A DNA stretch of 37,179 nt from positions 1-37,179 of the forward strand of contig DXZT01000012.1 of assembly GCA_019419545.1 (NCBI GenBank). Reading direction: 5' to 3'. The DNA is from Collinsella sp. Its GTDB lineage: Bacteria; Actinomycetota; Coriobacteriia; Coriobacteriales; Coriobacteriaceae. Of the stretch, positions 17,653 through 25,326 are shown piece after piece (within the stretch, counting starts at the first letter, position 1; each line of letters starts with the position of its first letter). A program made the position numbers and the translations under genes. The notes beneath the pieces were generated by a model. The model worked only from the letters and a program-made list of their open reading frames with translations, did not search any database and was not told the DNA's origin.

Positions 17653-18702
17653 TTACTGCACAACGCGAACAGCAGGACCGCCTGGCACCGGCTCGCACAC
17701 GCGACCGACGACGACGGCGATACGTCCCTCGGCATGCAGACGACGCGCGAGCTCATCCACATCGGCAGCAGGCGCCGCGATAAGCAGGCCACCAGACGTC
17801 TGCGGATCGTACAGCGCATCCAGCATGCCCGGCTCCAGATCCTCGTCGGCAGCCACGCGCGGGCCAAAGAAGTCCTGGTTGCGGTAGGCGCCGGCTGGGA
17901 TAATGCCCAGACGCGCCATATCGAGCACCTGGTCAAAGAGAGGCACCGCCCCCGATGCAAGCTCAATCTGCACGCCCGAGCCCTCGGCCATCTCGCACGC
18001 ATGCCCGATCAAGCCAAAGCCCGTGACGTCGGTACAGCCGTGAAGTTCGAGTCCCTCGGCCAGGCGAATCGGGGCCTCGTTGAGGGTGCGCATCGAGTTC
18101 CACATCGGACAGGCCTCATCCTGCTCGATAAGCTCGCCCTTAATGGCCGTGGTGATGATGCCCGAGCCGATCGCCTTGGTCAGCAGCAGAACATCGCCCA
18201 CGCGCGCGCCGCTGTTGGCGAGCATGCGGTCGAGCGCGACAAAGCCGCTCACGGACAGGCCGTACTTGGGCTCGTCGTCGTTGATGGTGTGGCCACCCGC
18301 GATGGAGCAGCCCGCCTCGACGCACTTGTCGGCGCCACCCGCCAGAATCTGGCCAGCAGCCTCAACACCCAGGCAGCTGGGTATGCAGAGCAGGTTCATG
18401 GCATGACTCGGCCGCCCGCCCATAGCGTAGATGTCCGACAGCGAGTTGGCCGCGGCGATCTGGCCAAACAGAAACGGGTCATCGACCATCGGCGGGAAGA
18501 AGTCGATGGACTGCACGAGGCCCAAGTTGTCGCCAACGCGAAAGACGCTCGCATCGTCGGAGGTATCGAACCCCACGAGCAGGTTGTCGTTATGCACATT
18601 GGGTAAGTCGCCCAGGACCTGGGCGAGGGCTCCAGGAGCCAACTTAGCGGCTCAACCAGAGGCAGCGGTCATCTGCGTGAGCTTGATGAAATCGTCAGCC
18701 AT
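17653..18702 (-). CDS. selD: Selenide, water dikinase, itself a selenoprotein (UGA = Sec17)
   Basis: SelD makes selenophosphate from selenide and ATP for selenocysteine and selenouridine synthesis. A naive ORF starts only after codon 17. The real gene begins at ATG 18702-18700 (AGGAGG six bases upstream) and reads MADDFIKLTQMTAASG-U-AAKLAPG, where U is TGA at 18654-18652. The motif around it, SG(U/C)AAK, is the catalytic site of SelD, with K20 also catalytic. The downstream reading (GGHTINDDEPKYGLSVSG, DVTGFGLIGHACEM, DPQTSGGLL) matches SelD to the C-terminus, for 349 residues. A hairpin suited to act as SECIS lies just after the UGA. The 82-bp gap from the activator gene leaves co-transcription likely. 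An ordinary gene finder would truncate this gene. Confidence 0.93.
18609..18625 (-). promoter_or_regulatory. Candidate bacterial SECIS hairpin in selD mRNA
   Basis: Downstream of the UGA codon (18654-18652) the mRNA can fold CGCCCAG-GUC-CUGGGCG, a 7-bp stem with apical loop GUC. The loop begins 33 nt after the UGA. Bacterial SECIS elements sit in this range and need a G at the start of the apical loop. A shorter GGCU/AGCC hairpin lies between. Assignment is by position and shape only. Confidence 0.55.
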
Positions 18703-18784
18703 CGATCCCTCCTCTCATAGGTCAATCTTTTCCTCCCAGTATACGCATGGTGGCGCCGAGAGCGGGCGATTTATCGCAAGCCCC

Positions 18785-19549
18785 CTACGCAAGCGCCTGT
18801 GCGCGAATGGCCGCACCGATAGCGCCGGCAAAGCGCGCCTGGGGCGAGGTCTCTACCGGCGAGCCCAACAGTGCGCCCAGACGCTCGACGACATAGGCGT
18901 TTTCGCACAGACCACCGGTCAGATAGTACGGGGCGCCCGCCGCCTGCCCGGCCATAGTGGCCACGCGCGACACGACGCTTTCGATCACACCGCGGGCGAT
19001 GTTCTCGCGCGGCTCACCGCGACCGATCAGGCTGATGACCTCGCTTTCGGCGAACACCGTGCACATGCTGCTGATCTTGGTAGGTTCGCCGGAACGCGCC
19101 AGGTCGGCCATCTGCTGTTGAGAAATACCTAGGCGGTCGGCCATGATCTCCAAAAAGCGCCCCGTGCCGGCAGCACACTTGTCGTTCATGGCGAACTTTG
19201 CCACGCGGCCGCCCTTAAGCTGGATGACCTTGGTGTCCTGACCGCCTACGTCAATCACGGTGCCGTGATCGCCAAACAGGCACACGGCACCGGTGCCGTG
19301 GCAGGTAATCTCGGTCACGACCTTGTGCGCATAGGGCACGGCAACACGGCCGTATCCAGTCGCGACCACGCGTACGTCGTCGGCCGCCACGTCGTAGCCG
19401 GCAGCGGCAAGCTCACAGCGCAGACGCTCCCCCGCATCGACCGACGAATACCCGGTTGGCTGCACGCACGTCCACGCCACCGAACCCTCCCCGTCGACCA
19501 CAGCAGCCTTAGCCGCCGTAGACCCGATATCGATCCCGATCCCTATCAT
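18785..19549 (-). CDS. Acyl-CoA dehydratase/double-cubane reductase activator ATPase (BadF/HgdC, YjiL-like)
   Basis: This 254-residue ASKHA-fold ATPase is predicted to drive single electrons, at the cost of ATP, into a partner iron-sulfur enzyme. The nucleotide motifs are GIDIGSTAAKAAVVD at the N-terminus and VIDVGGQDTKV in the middle. C125 (NDKCAAGTGR) and C163 (SSMCTVFAESEV) are the two residues that bridge the [4Fe-4S] cluster between subunits of the HgdC homodimer, with the usual spacing. The ATG at 19549 follows AGGAGA. It is the first of the two-component system with the paralogous reductases at 19709 and 21028, and lies upstream of selD in the same direction. Confidence 0.92.
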   Translation of the reverse strand: MIGIGIDIGSTAAKAAVVDGEGSVAWTCVQPTGYSSVDAGERLRCELAAAGYDVAADDVRVVATGYGRVAVPYAHKVVTEITCHGTGAVCLFGDHGTVIDVGGQDTKVIQLKGGRVAKFAMNDKCAAGTGRFLEIMADRLGISQQQMADLARSGEPTKISSMCTVFAESEVISLIGRGEPRENIARGVIESVVSRVATMAGQAAGAPYYLTGGLCENAYVVERLGALLGSPVETSPQARFAGAIGAAIRAQALA

Positions 19550-19618
19550 GGCTCTCTCCTAATCAGCAAGAAAATCAAACGATCAGACACTGCTGCAACA
19601 ACGGCCCTCTGGCGTCTG

Positions 19619-19702
19619 AGGTGCCCGAGATTCCGAGCGACAAGCCCGACGAAGCGTACTCAAGGTACGCGAGGAGGGTTGGAGCCGGAAGGTCGGGTGC
19701 CT
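19619..19702. repeat. Palindromic intergenic element, copy 1
   Basis: An ~84 bp core lies inside a longer imperfect inverted repeat (arms 19605-19628 and 19693-19716, 22 of 24 positions pairing), with a small central GTAC-containing dyad (CGTACTCAAGGTACG). Copy 2 lies at 20920-21002. The right arm overlaps the stop codon of reductase 1, so the structure is the immediate 3' end of that message. No T-tract follows, so it is not a simple terminator. Confidence 0.75.
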
Positions 19703-19708
19703 CAGACG

Positions 19709-20872
19709 TCAGAGGGTTTCGATAAAGGCGGCGATGCGCGTCTCAATCTGGCCCATGTCGCCGTTGCTGTAATCGGTCTCAATCTTCATGTACGGAATGC
19801 CCGCACCCTCGACGGCCTCCTGCATGCGTGCGCTCTCCACGTTAAAGGTATGGCACGCCTGCAGCACGCTCTCCACCACGCCATCGACGTGGTACTTCTC
19901 GCACATGGCCAGCGTGTTCTCCATGCGGCCGTCGTTGGGTGTCATGACCGAGCAGTTAATGTCCAGGTAGCGGTCGGCGATAGCGCGCAGGATATCGGGC
20001 GCGTCCGGGTCGATCATCATGGCCGCCGTGCGCTCGCCCGAGCAATCGTCCATGCACACGACCACGCCGCCATTAGACTCGATGGTGCGACCGATCTTGT
20101 TGATCACGCCGCCCACGGGGCAGCCGGTAATCAGGATGCGCTTAGCATCTGCCGCGACCGGGCGCTCTCCAGCCTCGTAGGCCTCGCGCAGCTTGGCAAC
20201 CTTTTGCTCGAGCTGGTCCGTATAGGCCTCGATATCAAAGCTGAACGTACCGGCGAACATGGTGCTCATCAGGTCGACGCCGCTCATGGCCGCCGGCTGG
20301 TTGGCCTGGAGCGCAAACATCTCGAGCTGGGCGGCACGCAGGCGGTTGCGACGACGCACGGCGGCGCGCAGGTCGTCGTCGGTGATCGTGATGCCGTAGA
20401 AACCCTCGAGCTCCTCCTTGAGCAGGCGGCACTCCTCGTACCAGCCCTCACGCTCATAGGCACGATCGCGACCCTGCGGCAGGTGCAGAATGTACGTACG
20501 CTTGAGCTCCCCCAGCAGCTCGTACATCTTCTTCTTGCCGTCGCAGGTGGTCTCACCGATAATCATGTCGCTGAAGTACGTAAACGGGCACTTTTGCGAG
20601 TAGGCAAAGCCGTAGGTCGACTTGATGAGCGGGCAGAGGTTTGCCGGCAGCACCTTCTCGGCCTCGGGAATCACCTCGTCGGACGTGCCGCACAGCGCCA
20701 CGCTCGCAGCCCCCGCGGCATCGATAATCTCGAGCGGCGTATAGCTGCACAGATACCCGATCAGGCGATTACCGGCCTGCTTGTAATCCTTGACGCGAAT
20801 AAACGCGGCCTTGCGCTGCTCGTTGAACTCCTCAAACGTGCGCGGCAACGGCTGCTCAGTTTTTTCCGACAT
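19709..20872 (-). CDS. Double-cubane-cluster/2-hydroxyacyl-CoA dehydratase-family reductase, paralogue 1 (YjiM-like)
   Basis: This 387-residue protein belongs to the HgdB/BcrC/YjiM superfamily, whose members receive electrons from the ATPase activator to reduce difficult substrates. The cysteines C42, C61, C80 (LPANLCPLIKS), C95 and C110 (GETTCDGKKKMYE) are candidates for cluster ligands. C-terminal motifs include ITGCPVGG, DDCSGER and LQACHTFNVESARM. The TCDGKKKMYE motif points to the YjiM-type, double-cubane-cluster group rather than classical dehydratase subunits. The start ATG 20872-20870 has AAGGAG five bases upstream. A longer in-frame extension to 20971 merely reads through the palindromic element and is rejected. 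Substrate unknown. Confidence 0.87.
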   Translation of the reverse strand: MSEKTEQPLPRTFEEFNEQRKAAFIRVKDYKQAGNRLIGYLCSYTPLEIIDAAGAASVALCGTSDEVIPEAEKVLPANLCPLIKSTYGFAYSQKCPFTYFSDMIIGETTCDGKKKMYELLGELKRTYILHLPQGRDRAYEREGWYEECRLLKEELEGFYGITITDDDLRAAVRRRNRLRAAQLEMFALQANQPAAMSGVDLMSTMFAGTFSFDIEAYTDQLEQKVAKLREAYEAGERPVAADAKRILITGCPVGGVINKIGRTIESNGGVVVCMDDCSGERTAAMMIDPDAPDILRAIADRYLDINCSVMTPNDGRMENTLAMCEKYHVDGVVESVLQACHTFNVESARMQEAVEGAGIPYMKIETDYSNGDMGQIETRIAAFIETL

Positions 20873-20919
20873 ATAACTCCTTAACAAACCTTTTAACCAA
20901 CCAAGGAAACGGCTTTCCC

Positions 20920-21002
20920 AGGTGCCCGAGGTTGCCGTGAAAGAAGAGCGCCGCGTACTTCTGGTACGCAATCAACGGTTTGAACGGCAAGATCGGGTGC
21001 CT
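20920..21002. repeat. Palindromic intergenic element, copy 2
   Basis: An ~83 bp core is homologous to copy 1 (shared ends AGGTGCCCGAG and TCGGGTGCCT, shared centre CGTACT-N-GGTACG). It lies within longer arms 20911-20937 and 20985-21011. It sits between the stop of reductase 2 and the start of reductase 1, the same kind of position as copy 1. Confidence 0.75.
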
Positions 21003-21027
21003 GGGGAAGCCACCAGGACGGATAGTC

Positions 21028-22312
21028 CTAAATGGTTTCCAAGAAAGCCTCGATCCTGGTTTGCAGTTGGCCTGCGTCCTCGCCGGCGTAGTCGGTCGTG
21101 ATGTGCATAAACGGAATGCCGGCCTCCTCGGCGGCCTTCTCCACGGCAAACGACTCCATCTCGTAGGAGTGTGCAGAACTGCAGGGCCACGTCGACGATG
21201 CCGTCGGCGTGCAGGTCCTTGGCCATCTGGACAATGTCCTTCATACGCTGGTCGTTGGGCGTAAAGACGGCACAGTTGATCTTAAAGTAGCGCTCGGCGA
21301 TAGCATCGAGCATCTCGTCAACCGTCTCACCGGACTCATCGACCAAGTCCTTGTAATAGCGCGAACCCGTGCAGGACTCCTCGCCCACCACGACGCCGCC
21401 GGCCTTCTCGATGAGGTTGAACAGCTTCCAGTTGGGCACGGCCATGGGCGTGCCGGTGTACAGAATGCGCTTGGTCCCCTTGGGCGCCACGCCCTCGCCG
21501 GCCTCGACACGCTGCTCGCACTCAGCCGCCATATCGTTAATGGCTCCGGTCAGACGTGGCGTGTCGTCCATAAAGGCGGCCTGAACGGTCAGCAGGCTGT
21601 CCAGACCGCTGATGGGCGCTGGGTCGGCAGCGCGCGTGGCAGCGAGGCGCTGCAGGGCGCGACGCTTCTCATTAACGGCGTGGATGGCGGCCTTCAGACG
21701 CTCGGGCGTAATCGTGACGCCGCACTCTTCCTCGATCTTGGCGGCGAGCTTCTTGACCTCGGCCTTCCAGGTCACAAGCGTCGACTCATCGTGTACGTTG
21801 GGAATATCCATGACGTACATGTTCTTTTGCGTGGCAAAAAACTCGTAGGCTTTCTTCTTGCCATCGCAGGTGTTCTCGCCTACCACCAAGTCACTCGACT
21901 CAATGTAGGGGCAGACCTCGCCCAGCTTAAAGCCGGCAAAGCTCTTGATAAGCGGGCAGGTGTTGCGCGGCAGATGCTCCTCGACCTTATCGGTTGCCCA
22001 ATCGGCACCCGAGCACAGGCCCACGGGAATGCCGTCGCAGGCGAGCACAATCTCCTCGGGCACGTACACGCAGAACGAACCGACGATCTTGGTGGCCTCG
22101 CCGGCCTCCTTCTTGTCGAGCATCTCCTTAATACGGCCGCTGTGGATGTTGGTAGCCACAAAGTCCAGGTAGGACGTGGACTTGGGGCGATTGTTCTGCG
22201 TCAAGAACATATCGCCGTACATCTGGCCCACGGCGCCCAGCAGCATGTCGTGGTCGGCAAGATTCATGCCGAGGCTCTCCCACATCGGATGGAAATCAAA
22301 TTCTTCAGCCAT
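21028..22312 (-). pseudogene. Double-cubane-cluster/2-hydroxyacyl-CoA dehydratase-family reductase, paralogue 2, with a single-base frameshift
   Basis: This paralogue of the neighbouring reductase starts at ATG 22312 (MAEEFDFHPMW) after an AGAGGGG ribosome site. It keeps the family motifs LPRNTCPLIKS, GENTCDGKKKAYE, YTGTPMAV and EESCTGSR. Near codon 380 the reading LQFC should be followed by HSYEMESFAVEKA, as in paralogue 1 (LQACHTFNVESARM), but the DNA reads TGC-A-CAC. One extra A (at 21172) shifts the frame. The correct C-terminus then continues in the other frame to IEAFLETI and a stop at 21028. As written, the shifted frame would run on to 20972 with unrelated residues. Either a genuine recent mutation or a sequence error; the rest looks intact (about 427 residues when repaired). 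Confidence 0.85.
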
Positions 22313-22471
22313 GACGGTTCCCCTCTCGAACCAAAAACGGATAACAGCGGTATCGATGCACGACGGGCGGCGATTGCCCTGCCGTGCTCAAACCCGGAAT
22401 TTTGGGGAACCTGCTTTGCGGTTGACTATTTAGTTGTGCGTCGTCTCTCCCGGAGCCGTGAACACACCTGC

Positions 22472-22540
22472 TCATATGCGGCTCCGAGCGATATATAGGG
22501 CACGCGCGGCAACGCGGCAAATGTATGTCGTCTGCGGCAT
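22472..22540 (-). CDS. Short leader ORF (22 codons) upstream of reductase 2
   Basis: ATG 22540-22538 follows an excellent ribosome site (AAAGGAGGG, seven bases upstream). It opens a 22-codon frame, MPQTTYICRVAARALYIARS followed by RI and TGA at 22474-22472. The stop falls in the loop of a hairpin with a perfect 8-bp stem CGGAGCCG/CGGCTCCG (22451-22486). The next gene start is 160 bp downstream. It may be a regulatory leader peptide or a small protein; no family is recognised. Confidence 0.4.
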   Translation of the reverse strand: MPQTTYICRVAARALYIARSRI

Positions 22541-22576
22541 GTGCGCACCCTCCTTTACAAGTTAAGGTCAACTATA

Positions 22577-22608
22577 TCAACGGTCATCGACCATGCGAAC
22601 ACCGTTGA
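22577..22608. promoter_or_regulatory. Dyad symmetry upstream of the leader ORF/reductase 2 (candidate operator)
   Basis: A perfect 8-bp inverted repeat, TCAACGGT/ACCGTTGA, with 16 bp between the arms, lies within the 430-bp non-coding stretch before reductase 2. It is about 35 bp upstream of the leader ORF start. There is no T-tract, and its position suits a regulator binding site. A clear -10/-35 pair could not be assigned. The remainder of 22313-22694 shows an AT-rich patch (22638-22652) and no other gene. Confidence 0.4.
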
Positions 22609-22694
22609 CATTCGTACGACAGCGTTGTGTGCCACCGTTAATAAATTATTATCCTGATTGATAAGAGTTTGTCATCTCTCATTCGACGAACGGC

Positions 22695-22730
22695 AAAAAC
22701 AAAGCCGCCGAGGCTTATATCCCCGACGGC
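22695..22730 (-). terminator. Intrinsic terminator of the modABC unit
   Basis: Just after the modC stop, the minus strand folds a ~10 bp stem (GCCGTCGGGG / CCTCGGCGGC, with G-U pairs) and continues TTTGTTTTT. Confidence 0.8.
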
Positions 22731-22741
22731 ATTACCCGGCG

Positions 22742-23812
22742 CTATCGACAAACCAAATGAATCCTGCTCGCATCAAAATGCATGCGTAAGGTCTCCCCCG
22801 CCTGCGGCAACTCCTCTACAGGCACGCCCACCTTGTTGACCTTCCACTGCAGGCGAGTCGGCGCATCGGTACGTGGCACATCCAACAGCACCAAGCGCTC
22901 AAAACGCGAATCGCTCACACGGGCCACGTGCAAATCGTAGCTGTTGCGGCCCCGCTCGGCACGATTGTCAACATGGAAGTAACTTGCGCGAATCCCCAGG
23001 TACGCCACATCATCGGGAACCTCGCGTCCCACGTTAAAGGTCATGCCCCAGTCGAGGGCCTCAACCTCTTCGACGCCGATCTTGCGCGCACGGCTCGTGT
23101 TCTTGCAGCCCGTCAGGCGCAGCGCCGCCAGTGTCTGCGGACGGCGGACCACGTCCTCGACGGAGCCGATCTCCTCCACATGCCCGTTATGCATCACACA
23201 GATGCGCTCGCACAGGCGGCACGCCTCGTCGATGTCGTGACTTACGTAGAGCACGGTACGGTTACAGACGTCGAACAGGTCGAGCATGTTCTGTTCGAGA
23301 GCGCTCTTAAGATACGCATCGAGCGCGCTCATGGGCTCGTCGAACATAAAAATGCCCGGGTGCGCCGCCACCATGCGAGCAAGCGCCACACGCTGCTGCT
23401 GGCCGCCCGAGAGGCGCGCGGGATAGCGGTCGGCGAAATCGGCCAGTCCAAAGATGCCCAGGTAGCGCTCGGCAAGTTGCCTGCGCGCCAAGACGTCGCC
23501 TGCACCCTCAACGCCGGCGCACACGTTATCAGCCACCGTCATGTTGGGAAACAGCTGATAGTTTTGGAACAGCAGGGCACACTTGCGCTCCTGGGGCGAC
23601 AGGTTGATACCCGCCGCCGAGTCAAAGAAGGTCACGCCGTTGACGACGATCTCGCCCTCGTCGGGCGTCTCCACGCCGGCAATGCAACGCAAGGTGCAGC
23701 TCTTGCCACAACCCGAGGCGCCCAGCAGCGCCACGCGCTCCTCGCCGGCCTCAAGCTGCATGTCGAGAGTGAACCCCGGATAGCGCTTTTTGATATCCAG
23801 AACAAGCGACAT
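22742..23812 (-). CDS. modC: Molybdate ABC transporter ATP-binding protein
   Basis: This 356-residue ABC ATPase powers molybdate import through ModB. Walker A is GASGCGKS (31-38), the Q-loop is FQNYQLFPNM, the signature is LSGGQQQRVALARM, Walker B plus D-loop is MFDEPMSALD, and the H-loop is SHDIDEA. The C-terminal ~120 residues (from about 235) form a regulatory extension as in ModC, though a mop-type oxyanion pocket cannot be confirmed by eye. The gene starts 3 bp after the modB stop and is closed by a terminator at 22695-22730. Tungstate or sulfate specificity is possible but less likely, given moeA and mogA nearby. Confidence 0.9.
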   Translation of the reverse strand: MSLVLDIKKRYPGFTLDMQLEAGEERVALLGASGCGKSCTLRCIAGVETPDEGEIVVNGVTFFDSAAGINLSPQERKCALLFQNYQLFPNMTVADNVCAGVEGAGDVLARRQLAERYLGIFGLADFADRYPARLSGGQQQRVALARMVAAHPGIFMFDEPMSALDAYLKSALEQNMLDLFDVCNRTVLYVSHDIDEACRLCERICVMHNGHVEEIGSVEDVVRRPQTLAALRLTGCKNTSRARKIGVEEVEALDWGMTFNVGREVPDDVAYLGIRASYFHVDNRAERGRNSYDLHVARVSDSRFERLVLLDVPRTDAPTRLQWKVNKVGVPVEELPQAGETLRMHFDASRIHLVCR

Positions 23813-23815
23813 GGC

Positions 23816-25258
23816 TTATCGACCTCCCTTTGCGACCGTGTCATCGCGCATAAGCTCGGCCAGCGCCTCGCGATCGATACGCAGTGCATCGCCGCCGACT
23901 GGGTCGAGCGAATCGGTCTGGCCGCCCAGCTGCTTGGCCTGCTTGCGCTCCGCGCGGGGCAGGCCGCGCTCACGGTACTTTTGCGAATGCGCCGTGTACA
24001 TATTGATGAACAGAATGACTAGGAAGCTGAACACGATTACGACGATGACCCAAAAGAGCGCCACCGACGTGTTGCCGCCCATCCACTCAAAGTAGATGGC
24101 GATGGGGATGGTCTGGGTAATGCCAGCGTAGTTGCCCGCAAAGAACAGGGTGCAACCGAACTCGCCCATCGCGCGGGCAAAGGCGAGCACCGTGCCGGCG
24201 GCAATCGAGGGCCAGCCAAGCGGCATCATAAGCTTGGTAAAGATGCGACGCTCGGACCATCCCAGGGTTCGCGCGGCGTCGAGCATCTGCGTGTCGAGGC
24301 TCTCGAAGGCTCCGAGCGCCGTGCGGTAGACCAGCGGAAAAGACACAACGACGGCCGAAATGACCGCCGCAGGCCACGTAAAGACGATCGAGATGCCGTG
24401 CGCGATGAACCACTGGCCCACCCCGGTCGAGCGGCCAAACAGCATAAGAAGCAGAAAGCCGCAGACCGTGGGCGGCAGCACCATAGGAATCGTAAAGACC
24501 GAATCGAGCAGGCCCTTGATGCGGCTCGAGGTACCCATAGTCTTCCACGCGGCGAACAGGCCCAGCGCAAAGGAGATCAGCAGGGCAAGTCCGCTCGTTT
24601 TAATGGACACCCAAAACGGGCGATAGTCGATGTCGCCCAAAAAGGAGGCCAGAGAGGTCAAGGCCCCCCGCTCATCCCGCAACACGACAGACGATGCTTC
24701 AACCATTTGAGCGCTATCAAGCCAACGCGCGCCGCCCTTGGCATCACCCGAGGCTGATGCAATCACCACATAGCGGTCCCCATCCGTACCGCGCTCGTCA
24801 AAGCCATAGGTATACCCGCTGGTATCAAACGTTGTTTCCGTCGTGACATACCAAGGAAGATCCACGTCCCCTAGCTGCGCACCTCCCATGCAGTTTGCGC
24901 TGTCGAGCTCGCAGACGAGGGACTTGAGACCCGATACGCACTCGTTGTCCTGCGGATCCAATCCAAACTTCTCGACCGCCTTGGGCGATATCCACGCCAC
25001 AACGCGATCGGCAGCAGGCGCCACTACAAGGTCCACGTCCTCGTCAACGGGAAACCGGTAGCCCTCAGGCTGGCCCTCCATGGCACGAGCGGTCCCCTTG
25101 GCCAGCCGCTCAAAACCCTCGATCCCATAGGAAAGCCCATGAGCGGTCGCAGCAACCTGGGCCCCGTCCTCAGCGTCCCCAGCAAACGCAAATCCCGGCA
25201 CCCAGCAAAGCGCGAAGGTCAAAGCACAGGCGACAAGCATGCGGAATCTATTAAGCAC
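23816..25258 (-). CDS. modB: Molybdate ABC transporter permease with a large N-terminal extracytoplasmic domain
   Basis: The C-terminal half (from about residue 210) is a typical ModB/CysT permease: several helices, the IPMVLPPTVCGFLLL segment and the EAA coupling loop (DAARTLGWSERRIFTKLMMPLGWPSI region). Unlike ordinary ModB (~225 residues) it has 480 residues. It opens with a cleavable-looking signal sequence (MLNRFRMLVACALTFALCW, ending AFA before GD) and a ~180-residue domain that must lie outside the membrane. That domain contains WISPKAVEKFGLD and several cysteines (NECVSGLKSLVCEL, ANCMGG); its fold is not recognised. The start GTG 25258-25256 has GGAG upstream and gives the natural signal peptide; longer in-frame starts do not. 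A short cytoplasmic tail follows the last helix. Confidence 0.88.
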   Translation of the reverse strand: MLNRFRMLVACALTFALCWVPGFAFAGDAEDGAQVAATAHGLSYGIEGFERLAKGTARAMEGQPEGYRFPVDEDVDLVVAPAADRVVAWISPKAVEKFGLDPQDNECVSGLKSLVCELDSANCMGGAQLGDVDLPWYVTTETTFDTSGYTYGFDERGTDGDRYVVIASASGDAKGGARWLDSAQMVEASSVVLRDERGALTSLASFLGDIDYRPFWVSIKTSGLALLISFALGLFAAWKTMGTSSRIKGLLDSVFTIPMVLPPTVCGFLLLMLFGRSTGVGQWFIAHGISIVFTWPAAVISAVVVSFPLVYRTALGAFESLDTQMLDAARTLGWSERRIFTKLMMPLGWPSIAAGTVLAFARAMGEFGCTLFFAGNYAGITQTIPIAIYFEWMGGNTSVALFWVIVVIVFSFLVILFINMYTAHSQKYRERGLPRAERKQAKQLGGQTDSLDPVGGDALRIDREALAELMRDDTVAKGGR

Positions 25259-25326
25259 GAAAAGCTCCAAGCGAATACAAGGACGGAGTGAAACACAAAA
25301 CGATGGAATTATCGCGCCAAGCCGCA

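Noticed and set aside
20873..20971. N-terminal extension of reductase 1
   Set aside because: The extra residues are translated from the palindromic element and precede a start with a proper ribosome site.
22305..22571. 88-codon ORF upstream of reductase 2
   Set aside because: It shows no domain, overlaps the reductase start region out of frame, and its codon pattern is not coding-like. The 22-codon ORF in another frame has the good ribosome site.
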